Source: Durusdinium trenchii
Taxonomy: Eukaryota; Sar; Dinophyceae; Suessiales; Symbiodiniaceae
DNA: 64,000 bases
Assembly: GCA_963970005.1 (NCBI GenBank)
Contig: CAXAMN010023362.1
Location: 532,801 to 596,800 of the forward strand
Reading direction: 5' to 3'
The notes under the pieces were generated by a model that was not told where the DNA came from, did not search any database, and was given only the letters and a program-made list of their open reading frames with translations. Below are positions 44,721 to 56,237 of this stretch, piece after piece; positions within the stretch are counted from its first letter, which is position 1, and every line of letters begins with the position of its first letter. A program made the translations under genes and the position numbers.

Positions 44721-45689
44721 TTTTCAACTTAGTTGATGATGGTGATGATGGCGAACAAGGATGTTAAGGATGATGATGATGATGATGATGACTGAAGTGA
44801 ACATTATGCTGTTGAAATTGGTAGTGGTTAAATCTGCTTAGGCTTTTGCCCTCGCCGTTGCTCACTTCTTGAGGCACTTTCTGCAAGATTGTCAGTTTGT
44901 GTCGGATGGTGCATTACTACAAGAGATGCATTCTTTTAGTTTTTGTAAGATTGTCACTTTCAACCAGTGATTTGGTGGCCGTTGTGGCTTTGTAGTCCAA
45001 ATCACACGTGGCCAGGTGCACATGTGGGACTGAACATGTTGCAATAGAAAATGAACATGCATATACATAGTGTCAACAATATATACATAGTGTCAACAAT
45101 GTCAACAGGCTGGCAACCAACAAAAAGACCCAAAACTTTAAACACAAACATACTTTCAGCTGGTCACCGGCCACTGTCATCTGTCACTTGTCACCTTTTC
45201 CAGCCATGAGCAGCAACGGCCAGATCGTTTTCATGGCGATGGGCGCAGAGGAAGAATACCATTGGCGCAAACAGCCCCGTCATAGCCTCAAAAATTACTT
45301 CCACTGGCCCTTTCCAATGATTCATTTGTGTTCAAACAAGTTATCATTGCCACAACTTTCCATTTGATGAATTTCAAAAAAAATCCCTCCACCAATAAAA
45401 ACATCAAAGGAAATCTAGGGGAACGAAAACCATTGAACATTGTACATTGTATAATTGTTCGATCTTTTCTTCCCTCTTCGTTTTTCTGCACATTGGGAAG
45501 GGGGGGCATTCTTTTTACATTCTTTTAGAAACTCAGCATTTCCATTGATTGGTTGCTGAGGTCAGGGCAGGGATATCATGGGGGATGTGCTGAACAACAA
45601 GTTCCGCGGCTACATGCACCAAAGCCTCGACGTGACTTGCCACCATCATTATTGCATTCTTGGTCATAGACTGTTCACCACTGCCGCTG

Positions 45690-46000
45690 CCTACCATCCC
45701 TGATTGCACAAGGTTCGCGGGTGGGCCCCCCCGCGATCCACAGAAGAGAGTCAAAAGAGATGGAACCATTTTGGACTACGAGGCGCAGAAACTTCTGTGC
45801 CAATTTTTACACGCATTTAGTTTTTCAAATGATTTGCCCACTTGGGCGTGATTGCCATAGGTTCAAGAAGCATTGTTCGAGCAGATTGAGCTTGTGCGGT
45901 GTGCAAAGTATGTGGTCCAATGCGCGAAGCTCCTCAAGGATGAGTTCCAAATGGCATGGATTGTCTTCCTCCTGACTTGCCACTTGGCTGCTGGAGTTAA
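45690..46000 (+). CDS. hypothetical exons, giant element
   Basis: Two plus-strand blocks look coding: one ending ILDYEAQKLLCQFLHAFSFS then NDLPTWA and a stop, and one (about 45866-45975) giving ALFEQIELVRCAKYVVQCAK then LLKDEFQMAWIVFLL. They could be consecutive exons. No family recognised. Confidence 0.35.
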
Positions 46001-46924
46001 ACAAACAAATAATGGTTCAGCATGGATTTCAACTTCCTGTTTCACAGAATACAGGCAGACTACACTCAGAGGTGTTGGTAAGTAAAACAGACAAGCCATG
46101 AGACTCAACAATGTTCACTCAAACCTGCTTCCTGTCACACATCGCAAGGGTTCACTGCGCACTTAGGTTCACATGGCAAGCATCGATCTGCAATAGTGGC
46201 CTTGCTGTCAGCATACATGATGGGAGAGCTGGTGTTCTTTCCAACATATCATGGGCTTCTTGGCAAGGTTGCATTTTGGTTCACTTGTTGGATTCAGACA
46301 GTTGACTGAGAATGTTTTGCGCACAAGGCTGGCATCACATCCTTGGGCCTTGCAAAGGGACACCTTGAGCCCGAAATGCCAGAAAGCTCTGGAGGACTAT
46401 GCGCCTTGACTTGATTGGTTGACTGATGACTTTCAAAGAAACATGGAATACTCACCAAATACACAAGTGGACACAGAAATGGTTCTGGTGGTCCATTCTA
46501 TTAATTTTAAATGGTTTCTTTCAGTTATATGGCCGCCTGCTGTAATTTCAAAAGGGCATGTGACATGATTTGCTTTGTTTGAGCCAAAATTATGATTGCG
46601 TGCTGACAGCCTTCAACTTCACACTTTTCCAATATTGTAACTGGCTCTTTCTTATTGATCATTTGTTAGACTGAGACTGCTTCACCTGGACACGACAACT
46701 GGATGCAACACGCATGTCATGTGAAAACTGAGTGGGTGGCAATGTTTTCAAGACTTCATGATATGAGTCACTTTGAAACTGGTTCCTTCTGATCATGTGA
46801 TCGATATTTGCTTACACATGGCCCTGATGATCGATGTAATGATGTGTACTGCGCGCATCATTAGAAAACATTGGGGTCGCTCACTCATTACTTGAATCAT
46901 TCATGATGTTTCTTTCCTGGCTCT

Positions 46925-47672
46925 GCCAGCTCGCTCACCAGAGGTCCACCAGCTCACAGCGCCACAAGTGGTTAATTTGGTTGAGCCTGAACAACCAGCT
47001 CCTGAACAACCAGCTATCCCAGATGAATTGGTTCAACAGCTGGGAGCTGTATGCGCACCAGTGTGTTGGGCCCTACAGAACTTGAAGGTGACATCAGCAG
47101 CTTATGTTGTTCCTGGACTGCAACTTATTTTGGAAGACCTGCATACTTTTGTGACGCGCACTCTGCGTAAGACTTGAAAAAGATATTACTGTAATGTTTT
47201 TTGGGGGCAACTCTGACAGGCGATATCTATCCCCAAGACTTACTTTCACGTTGAGCCCAATGTTTGCAGGCATTGCTGGGCTTGGCAACTTTCTCGGAGG
47301 ATGGCCGCAAGTTCACGCTGGCGATCCTCGGCGCCCTTCAACGTTTCATGTATGCAATATGACAGTGGTGTTGAATGTGACAGGTGACAGGTGATGTTAA
47401 ATGACAAGTTTTTGACATGTGACAGGTGAAGCTGATCCTGACAAGAAGAGGTGCAGCGGTTGTTTGCCGTTGCTGTTTGCTGCCTCATGTTAATGTCTAC
47501 TGTCAACTGTCAAGTGTTTGTTTACTGTCTACTGTCAACTGTCTACTCTCCTGTCAGGTGGGATTCAGCTGACGCAGCTATCATTGGCCATTGCCGTGAA
47601 AAAATGAAGCTCCTCACCGCCAACCATTGGACGGCAGCTACCGGCCAAGAGCATCCCAAGCGCAGGAAATGA
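46925..47672 (+). CDS. hypothetical multi-exon gene, 3' part
   Basis: Three or four plus-strand blocks separated by introns with TGACAGGTG motifs. The first encodes VVNLVEPEQPAPEQPAIPDE then LVQQLGAVCAPVCWALQNLK and VVPGLQLILEDLHTFV. The second (about 47265-47360) is ALLGLATFSEDGRKFTLAIL. The last (about 47555-47672) is DSADAAIIGHCREKMKLLTA with a basic KRRK end and a stop. The first block faintly resembles the stretch before the C-terminal dimerisation region of hAT transposases, but this is too weak to name. Confidence 0.4.
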
Positions 47673-48436
47673 TGAGAAAATCAGAGTGCTGTGCTGTTTC
47701 TTTTAGTTTTTCTTATTACTTCAGTTTGTGTTTCTGTATGTTGCACTCTTTTTTGTGAGCCTGTGTCATATTATATCATAATGATGTCATGGCATTTTTG
47801 AGTGACTCCCATGGGAGGCATTCATTCACAGATGAACATGTCTTGCACTAAGAGTCACAGTGATGATGCACTAGCACTGCAATTGTCTCGGAAACATTGA
47901 GACACCCAACCATTAGTGTATCGTTGACAAATGGAGCCGACTGACAATTCAACGCCAAGGATCCCCATCTCCAGTGATTGGGCGCCCACAACTCAGTGAT
48001 TTAGCGCCTTCCAGACACACCATGAACTTGCAAAATTAGATGTGAACAATATATAATCACTGTTTTCTGTCGTTCATTGGATGTTAGTAGATGTGTGAAA
48101 ATATTTTACATCATATATTCAGATAGGTTGTGCGCAATATACCATTTGTATTGTGTGTCACTCACAGGATGTCTAAAATAACTCTTTTCAGCACATCCTT
48201 TTCATGGCGCTGACTGCTAAGGGATTCAAACACAATGTGTTAATGTGTCATAAGGCTTGCAAAAAGTATCTCAGTTTGATTGCTTCAGCTCCTGAGGGAC
48301 ATTTTCGAGACGGCGATGGACGACCCAGATGATCTACTCACGTAACACCCCAAGTTTTTTGAGAAGATTCTTGACATCAGACATTCATTCCATTGAAGTG
48401 CCACATGTGTCACTTGCCCAACAATGTGTAGTGGAT
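47673..48436. other. no gene seen
   Basis: Non-coding by composition on both strands within the giant element. It ends where the 170-bp duplication begins. Confidence 0.4.
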
Positions 48437-48806
48437 CTTTGAGCATTTACTTAGTGTCACAGGACCTTAATCCCTCAAGAACTGTTTGGAAGTATTGTTT
48501 GTTGTTGATATTCTTGCCTCAGGTTTTTTAATCTGACTTAGTGGGTTTCCTTACGAAAGAACCCAACCCAAAAATGTTTAAAGTTTAAACTGGGTTGGCC
48601 AAGGACCTTTGAGTACTTAGTGTCGCAGGACCTTAATCCCTCAAGAAATGTTTGGAAGTAATGTTTGTTGTTGACATCCTTGCCTCAGGTTTTTAAATCT
48701 CATAGTGGGTTTCCTTACTAAAAGAACCCAACCCAAAAATGTTTAAAGTTTAAACTTGCAATTTTCCTCGTGGGTTGGCCAAGGGCCTTTGAGCACTCAG
48801 TGTCAT
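48437..48806 (+). repeat. about 170-bp tandem duplication
   Basis: Two copies start at CTTTGAGCA/GTACTTAGTGTC (about 48437 and 48607) and share AGGACCTTAATCCCTCAAGA, GTGGGTTTCCTTAC and ATGTTTAAAGTTTAAACT. A third partial copy starts near 48786 and leads into the gap. Copies are roughly 90 percent alike by eye. Confidence 0.85.
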
Positions 48807-48865
48807 CTTGACACAAAACCCAAATCCTCAGTCACTCCAAAACCCAGATCCTCGGTTACTCCAAA

Positions 48866-48875
48866 NNNNNNNNNN
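48866..48875. other. assembly gap, 10 N
   Basis: Ten unknown bases within repetitive DNA. The gap size is likely nominal; the number of tandem units here and the true length of the giant element are therefore uncertain. Confidence 0.99.
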
Positions 48876-49160
48876 GGAGTTGCCTCAGAAATGGAATCAA
48901 GTTTGCCCGCCCAGATCCTCGGCAACTGGGAGTTGCCTCAGAAATGGATTCAGCCTGGACCCCCCAAATCCTCGGCAACTGGGAGTTGCCTCAGAAATGG
49001 ATTCAACTTGGGCCCACCAAACCCTCGGCAACTGAGAGTTGCCTCAGAAATGGATTGAATTTGGTATCCCAGATCCTCGGCAACTGAGAGTTGCCTCAGA
49101 AATGGATTGAATTTGGTCTCCCAGATCCTCGGCAACTGAGAGTTGCCTCAGAAATGTCTT
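48876..49160 (+). repeat. about 53-bp minisatellite
   Basis: Six copies of a unit with GAGTTGCCTCAGAAATGGAT, a variable middle and CAGATCCTCGGCAACT. GAGTTGCC and GGCAACT(C/G) at unit borders are complementary, so each junction can form a small hairpin. A related CGGCAACTTGGAGTTGCC occurs near 49322. Confidence 0.85.
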
Positions 49161-49734
49161 TGAATTTGACAAGGTTCCAGCAACCTGTCTATTTCTGGGG
49201 TTTTGCTGTTATCCACAGATGACACCAGGCAACTCTGGGTTGCCAGGTGTCATGAGGGGTGGTGTCAATATATTTTTGAGATAACATTCTTCAAAATGAA
49301 TTGATTTACCCCTCCCAGACCACCGGCAACTTGGAGTTGCCCGTCTATCTGGAAGGGTTGCACCCTGACCCCCAGAAACCCTCGGTTACAAACACCTTGT
49401 GTGAACTCAGGTTGAAAGAGTGAACCTGGAACCTGCCTCAGACTCAGTGAGATATGAAGCACCGCTGTCACCTGTTTGTCTCCTGTCATTTGCCAATGTC
49501 ATTTGTGATGTGTTTGTTGCCATCACCTCTCAAAATAGTCGCCTGTCCAGCAATTTTGTCATTGATCGTGATGTCAGCCATTACGGATGTCGCGTTGGCC
49601 CCTGAAGCATGGCAAGTTTCCTTGCACAACCATGTGAAAAACCTGTACCAGGAGTGCTACCATAATCATATGTGTCCAACATATTTTCAATGAAGTTTCA
49701 GATTCAATTTCATGTTCAAGTGCTTCCTTGCGCA

Positions 49735-50809
49735 GGAGTGCACAACCACAAGGGAGCTTTTGGCTACCAAGATCGCCAACTTGACTTTGCCAAGTGAGGT
49801 TGGGGATGTGAAAGCAGAGATTGCCAGCATGCACAAGGCTTTGACCGGTGAAGATTCTTGGTGATAAGTAGACACTTTATATTTAGTCAGTGTGATTTTT
49901 AGGGTGTCATTTTCACATCTGAGGACGATACAGCATCGGAGCTCTTTGCAACCAAGTCATTGGACCTGGTTTTCATGGCAGAGGATGGCCAGGTGTCTCA
50001 TGCCCTGCCACATGTGTTTCGATGGGACTCAACATCTCTATGGCTTCCCAGTTGCACATAATTTTCAGTCATTTTCAGTCAGTCTTGGCAGTTGACAGTT
50101 GACTGTTGACCTCATGACAGTTGGCAGCTTGCCTCCCAGATGCATCCTTATCAGGAGCGGGTCAAGCAGTGACGCTGCAATCATCATCGGGATCGCCAAC
50201 TCCATCATCACGGCAGGGTTCAAGACAGAAGAGACCATTGTCTCAAGGGATTTGCCAGTAGGCACTTCTGGAGAACTTGGAACATGTCGGCTTGGCGATG
50301 GAGTCAAGCGACGAGCATTGGCTTGCAAGCTTGTGCCACTAGGCTTCATCTATGTTTTGAACTTGAAATGTGAGATCTTTTCACAAGGTGTTGTTGGTGA
50401 TTTCTGATGTCACTTCGGGCTGAGGTGGTGTCTTATGAAGTCTGAGATTGCACAAGGAAAACTGGGAGCAGATTCGACAGCCTTTATGATTTTTGAATCT
50501 TTGTTGAAGATTCCCACACTGTGGGAGGCCTCAGCATCTGGCGCCCATGATTCTCTGATCAAGCAAGCATTCCGTCAGAATGTGAAAGGTGCCTACATCA
50601 AACCTCTCAACGTAGTTCAGTGGTTTGACGTAGTTCTAGTCGCTGCATACCCCGGTGGGGATGTTGAGCAGCTGCTGAGCTTTGAGAATCCATTGAGCAG
50701 AAAGGAAGTTGGCAAGCGGTTGGTGAAAACGTTCGAGACCTTACTTGCTGGCTTCGAGAGCAAGGTGAATGCTGAGGGCATTGTAGTTGGACAGCCACAG
50801 GTGCCTTGA
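49735..50809 (+). CDS. hypothetical multi-exon gene, giant element
   Basis: Four plus-strand blocks with protein-like composition: RELLATKIANLTLPSEVGDV (about 49740-49862), FTSEDDTASELFATKSLDLV then FMAEDGQVSHALPHVFRWDS (about 49903-50058), SSSDAAIIIGIANSIITAGF with TSGELGTCRLGDGVKRRALA (about 50155-50370) and EIAQGKLGADSTAFMIFESL through PLNVVQWFDVVLVAAYPGGD to a stop at 50809. Borders are approximate. I recognise no domain. Spliced order and strand match the neighbours, so this may be part of a longer gene continuing to 54.7 kb. Confidence 0.45.
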
Positions 50810-50889
50810 AGTGCATTTCAGTTAATTGTTGTCACTTGACTGTTTCATCTTGTCATGCCCATGTCAGACTTGAAGTTTCAGCTTCAAGT

Positions 50890-51820
50890 TTTTTAAGGCC
50901 AGTAAAAGACGACGTGTCAAAAGGACATCGGAAAGTGGAAAGCAAGATTCAAATGCAGACGCGGCTGTCAAAGATCGTGAGATAAAGATCGGCACCCAGA
51001 AGCAAAACGCGATCAAACACATGTGCAACTACAGCACTTTTGAAAGCTACCGTGCGTTGCAATGTCACCTGTCATTCTTTTCAGAGTCATCTGTCAATGA
51101 GAGTGTTCTGTCTTGGAAGCATTTGTGGACTTCCACTCTCCCTGCTGATGGAATGTGCCCAAGTGAAGCAGAAGAATATGCCCGCAGAGCTGGTGCTGCT
51201 GCATCTGCCAAGTTGGTGCCCCCCTCGACTGATGTGCCTTTGCTGTATGATATGTGACCACTCACATGCTTTTTTCCTATGAGGTTTTCATGATTCATTC
51301 AAACACTGTCCAAGGTCAAAGCAGTTGGAGTTTGGTGGAGAACTGTCACCAGCAGATCACAACTTGATCATGGACAAGATTCTCAGCATCCATGAGGACA
51401 CCCTTTCCAACAACCATGGATGTGCCAAGATCACTGTTGAGCATTTGTGGACATACCGCTTTGTCATTACATCCTGGACCCGTACCATTGCAGAGTGCTG
51501 CTTCACTGACTTGAAGCCCGCTGACTTTGAGAATGTTCGGGATGCAGTCCTCAAAGGGGATGCCGCTCACTTGCATTAAGACTTGTCCTTTTTTTTGCAC
51601 CCATTAAACTTGCAGAATCACTGAGTAATTTGACTCAAGGCCCTCGATGCGCAAATCAAAGCGTGCATCAAGCAATGGCCCATGGCTTGGAATGTCACTA
51701 TGCTTCCAGACGTGGCTGCTTTGGCCACTGATTACGATGCTGCGCATGAAGACAAAGAATCGCTCGTTGAGACAGCTGAAAAAGAAGAATGGATCTTCAG
51801 CCAAATTCTTGGGAAATGAA
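50890..51820 (+). CDS. hypothetical exons, giant element
   Basis: Plus-strand blocks encode a basic stretch (KRRRVKRTSESGKQDSNADA, about 50905), ESVLSWKHLWTSTLPADGMC (about 51095-51258), FGGELSPADHNLIMDKILSI with VEHLWTYRFVITSWTRTIAE (51325-51579), and DAQIKACIKQWPMAWNVTML with LVETAEKEEWIFSQILGK (about 51635-51820). CACCTGTCATTC lies in the first intron. HLWTY and HLWTS may be a repeated small motif. Unknown function. Confidence 0.45.
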
Positions 51821-51849
51821 GTTCATGTTGTTTTGATAGTTTTTCGTGC

Positions 51850-53440
51850 AACATGCTGCTGCGGCTTAAGGACAGCAAAGCTTCGTTCCTTGGAGGCGAA
51901 ACTGGCAGTTGATCAAAGGCTTTTGTCATCCATGAGCTCAGGACACTGTATGCCAGACAGTTATCCAAGCAAGTCATCAACTGCTACTCTTGAGTCCATA
52001 GAAAACAACGATATCAAATACAAAACAAATAGATACAATACATGTCATTTGTCACCTGTCCATGTTGTGTGTGTGGTTTTGGTGTTTGTCACTGACTGTC
52101 CATGTTCACCCGCAGGATTTGAGACTTTGCAAGACTGCCTCGATTGGCTGGCTTGCAAGAAGAAGGTGGCTCTTGCAAAGACAGCCCAGGAGTTGGTGCA
52201 GAGATACCAGGAGAAGCAGAGCCCGGTATGTGAGCTGAATGACATGGCCGAACTTCCAGGCCATTATGCCACCATGTCTTCAAATGTCACCACGGAGATC
52301 AAGGGCAAGAAGCTGGTGGTTGCAATCTGCGACTTCAATGTGCCCGGCGTTCCTTTGAATCATTATTGTTATTGAAACGTTTTGTACTTGTGATGACATA
52401 TCATTCGCATTGATTTTTCAGACTGAGGCCCGAAACGCCTTGATCCAGCCAAAACTGATCACGGGCTTGGCCAACTTGTGCCGAACCCAAGGCCACTTGT
52501 TACAGTGTTAAGTTCATGTTTTCCTATGACAGGTGTTGGACATTGGGACACTGTGACAGGTGTGGAGAATACTGTGATTCTTGCGACTATGGCAAGTCGC
52601 TCAAAGGAGGAGAGCACCGCAGATCCACTTGAGGATTTTGTTGATTTTTGCCGCAGCATGAAACTGGCCGGATTTGGAGCACAGCATGCTTGGAGCCAAG
52701 CCCTCACCGTCCCCGGCGAAGAGTGTCTTGGCTTTGATCAGTCTGACAGGTGTCTGACAAGTGACAGGTTCCAATGTGATTGCAAACTGCTTGTGACAGT
52801 CTGTGACAGCTGGCTTCATTCATATTTGGACTTTTTTGTGAACTCAGGTCATACAATCAGCAACAGTGGGACTTCACGGCCAGTGGCCGGATGTTTTACC
52901 TCTACAATGATTTGGAGAAGGCAGTTGCTGAAAATCATTTTGCATCGTTGTCCGAACTCGCCCGCACGGGACGAGCTCCGACTGCCATGTTGATCGGCAG
53001 CCAAGAGATGGTCACAATATCATCAGCGGCAGAATCAGAACGTGCTGTGCGATATATGCCCAGTACGAGATCGGCGCAGAAAGGCAGTGATGCCTCCTTT
53101 CAGCTCTACAAAGCACTGCTTAGCACAAGCAAGCTTCGGAAGCCACACCTCACAGGGCTCTTGAAAGCCAATGATGAGGTTCATATGGTGGACCTTCATT
53201 CACATGTCGGGGACCACTGTTTGGCCACCATGCTGATGAAGGACGAACTTCCAACCGGAGTTGCCATCAAGCACTTCATTGTGCAGCTGAAGTCTTTGAA
53301 GTCATCTGTCCAGGCAGCCGATTGGTGTGTCAAGCGCTTGGGCCATTGGCTGGCACAGCGCTGGATGAAGCACGAGTTGAAGTTGGAGCTGGATGGTAAG
53401 ACCATCAGCCCTGACATTGATTGCCAAGTTCTTTGCTTGC
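51850..53440 (+). CDS. hypothetical exons, giant element
   Basis: Blocks include RSLEAKLAVDQRLLSSM (about 51880), TLQDCLDWLACKKKVALAKT (52120-52365), ARNALIQPKLITGLANLCRT (about 52427-52495), PLEDFVDFCRSMKLAGFGAQ (about 52590-52745) and a long one, 52850-53420, with GRMFYLYNDLEKAVAENHFA, EVHMVDLHSHVGDHCLATML and SSVQAADWCVKRLGHWLAQR. The last is the most convincing coding block of the left two thirds of the element. Its DLHSHVGDHC segment could be a metal-binding or catalytic patch, but I cannot assign it. Confidence 0.5.
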
Positions 53441-53539
53441 ATATGTTTTGTTTTTTTTTCAACGGTTCACTGCATATGTCTTTGCTTGCATATGTTTTTG
53501 CATATGTTTTGTGATGGTTTTAATTGTTTGTTCACTAAG

Positions 53540-54690
53540 GCTTTGTCCGAAGATGACCTGAAGCACCTGAAGACCATGGAAGGGGTGTGGCATGCTTATG
53601 AAGGAGTGCGCGCTCTTGGGTCCAAGTTGAAGGTTCTCCAGATCAGTGGAAGCAAAGTGGTCCTCTCCTCACAGGTGAAATCAGAGTTTACCCAAAGTCC
53701 TCACTTCATCCGTGAAAGGTTTGAAGCTCTGGAGGCCTCTCACCTTGAGAACTTCGGGGAGCTCTTGAAGTCCAAGTTGACGCCAGAGAGTGACACACCC
53801 ACTCTGCAGACCGTGGATCCACGTCCCACCACTGCTGAGACAGAAGTGACACCTGAGACCATGCCAGCCTTTGAAAGCGAAGCCAAAGTTCGAGAGAAGT
53901 ACACCATCAAGGTGGAGTGCAAAGCCTTTGACCCCAAGAATGTGATCCTTTTGGTTTCGGACAAAGGTGTGCCATTCATCTACAGCAAGGATAATGTGAC
54001 TTTGAAGCGTGGCACGCGTCTTGGAGGTTGCGGCAGTGGCAAGTTGATTCAGGGAGATGAGCCTGGCGTCAAATTTGAACTGAGTTCTGACAGAGATCTT
54101 CTTGAGGCCAGCTCATGTTGTTTCATTATGTTTATTTTGTGATGGTGACAGGTGAAGTTTAGGGTGACTTGGCAAATTGACAGGTGACAGACTCTAACCA
54201 TCATTGACATTGTAGGACTTGGCACAGTGACCGGTGACACGCAGAGTCATTGCCATTGTCAGGTGAATTTTGGCTCCAATGCCGAGGACGAGGATGAGGA
54301 CAATAGCAAGTGCAAGAGAGGATCTTTCTACATGGTGGTGAAGGACTTGATGAAGAGTTCCCCAGCAACGGAGATCTCGGTCACAGGATACAAGGTTGTT
54401 TCAAAAGGGGATGCAGCGCTGGGCGAACATGGCTACGACCTGACAGCAGATGAGGGCAAGCCTTGGGTCTTTGTTCCCAAGGACAAGGATCCCAAAAGTT
54501 TCTCTTCGGGAAATGCATTCCGCCCTTTGGCTCAGCAGCTGAAGCCACTGCATCCCAATTTCACGTGGATGTGGCGGTGCCAGTGGCACGCGGTCCATGC
54601 CAAGTTGAGCCTCAAAAAAACCCTTTGTCACTGTCAACCGGGATTTGAAGCTTGAGTCCAACAAGCCCATCAAGTTGGTCAAGGAAGAGT
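53540..54690 (+). CDS. hypothetical exons, giant element
   Basis: The first block (53540-54110) encodes LSEDDLKHLKTMEGVWHAYE, SKLKVLQISGSKVVLSSQVK, an acidic linker with several TPE repeats, then VECKAFDPKNVILLVSDKGV and RLGGCGSGKLIQGDEPGVKF. The second (about 54265-54690) begins NFGSNAEDEDEDNSKCKRGS and continues FYMVVKDLMKSSPATEISVT. Near 54614 a run of seven A separates two phases: one ends quickly, the other continues as NRDLKLESNKPIKLVKEE. This looks like a frameshift or a homopolymer error. Function unknown. Confidence 0.45.
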
Positions 54691-55003
54691 GAAAGATCAA
54701 GGGTTCCTGAGCGGCGTGAAGGCATTTGTCTCTGAGTGAATAGCTTTGGGTTTTTTTCACTCTAATTTGACGGCAAGGCAATTGCCCACCGCCCCTCTTC
54801 AGTCAGCGTTTTCCAGCTCCATACATCAAAGAAACCTGGGTGATCCCGAGGGAAAACAAGGTCAGTCCAAGCAGTTTTCTTGGCATTTTTCACAAGCATG
54901 GCGTCAAGTCTGATGAGTCTGATCAGTGTTTCCTTGCCATCGCCGCAGCTGTTCTCAGTCCTCAGTCTCAGTTTGTGTCACCTGTCTCATAGCATCTTGT
55001 CCA

Positions 55004-55829
55004 ATGGCGGGGCAGGCAGCATTTGATTTTGTCTTCAAGGAGATGCTCCCTGGAGGTATGAAGAAGGACAACAAGCCTCCAAGCAATGAAGACAGTGAAA
55101 ATGCTTCAAGCAAGCAACTTTCTGTGAAGTGGCGCCCTTCAGTCAGTGAACTTGCAAATGATGCTCAGGATGAGAAAGACTCGTCCCAGGAAGCGGCAGG
55201 TTGTTCATGGGGGGAGTTTGCAGGCTCCCAAGACTTCTTTGTCATTGGAATTCCATCATGAGACAGGTCAAGTCCAGTTAGCATTGGAAAATGGCCAGCT
55301 GGCATTGGAAGACCAAAAGTCACCTGACACCAAGAGGAACAACGGCAAGAAGCATGATGGCAACCAGTCGCCTACTAAGTCGCCCTTGAAAAAAAGGCCC
55401 GCTGCTGCCATGAAAAAGCCCACCAACAAGCAGGAGGGCACCAGCACCAAGAAGCAGAAGGCCACGGAAGGGCGCAAGACCTTCGCCAATCGCCCATGTC
55501 CTCCTGGACCTGATGGCTCTACTAGGTTCAAGGCCATCGAGAAGGCCTACAACACTGTGATCAAGAACAAGATCTGCAGGAACAAGGAGGTGGGGTTCTG
55601 TTAGCATAGCGGTTGACAGTCACCAAACACATGTTTACTTTGTTTTTGTTTTGTTCTGTGTCATGTTTTTTGTTTTGAAACCTGTCACTTCTGCCAGGGC
55701 GACTTCTGGACCTATTGCCGCGATCAATGGAAGGACGAGGCATTGGAGTTGCCCGACTATGAGCCCTTTGCGATGAAGGCTGCTGAGAAGTGGCTGAAAA
55801 CAGCTGGCCAGGAATGGCTTTTGGATTAG
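55004..55829 (+). CDS. basic hypothetical protein, giant element
   Basis: The gene appears to start at ATG 55004 (MAGQAAFDFVFKEMLPGGMK). A second block (about 55268-55590) is lysine-rich (KKRPAAAMKKPTNKQ, a likely nuclear signal) and ends RFKAIEKAYNTVIKNKICRN. The third, after a CTGCCAG acceptor-like site, is GDFWTYCRDQWKDEALELPD to stop at 55829. The Lys/Pro/Ala stretch followed by a small helical domain suggests a DNA- or chromatin-associated protein; no family is recognised. It lies just upstream of the methyltransferase gene, same strand. Confidence 0.5.
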
Positions 55830-56237
55830 ATACCATCTGTGTCATAGGGTTTGGAATCCTTAGATTCCTTAGTGACTTTGAGTCACCTGTCGATGTGACC
55901 GTTCCAGCTTCTCAGTGAAAAAATGCAGCAGCCAGTTAATTAGTCAGCATGATCAGCGTTGACTTCAATACTTCAATCTTGTGAGTTGTCCATTTGGTAG
56001 GTAGATCTTACCCTGTCCAAAGCAGTGATTCCAAGGTGAAGCCTGTGGCCTCCTACAAGGCAGCTGCGCTTGGTGAGTTGATTTTGTCAGTTGCTGTGAT
56101 TTGAGTCTTCCTGTTGCAATGGTCTTGAAATGATTCTGACGCTTGCTGTTGTGTTTTCAATTTGGCCCAAACCATATAATTTGGTCTGCTGTCTGCAATG
56201 TGCAAAGTTATTTGTCTCCTGTCCCTGGTCACCTGTC

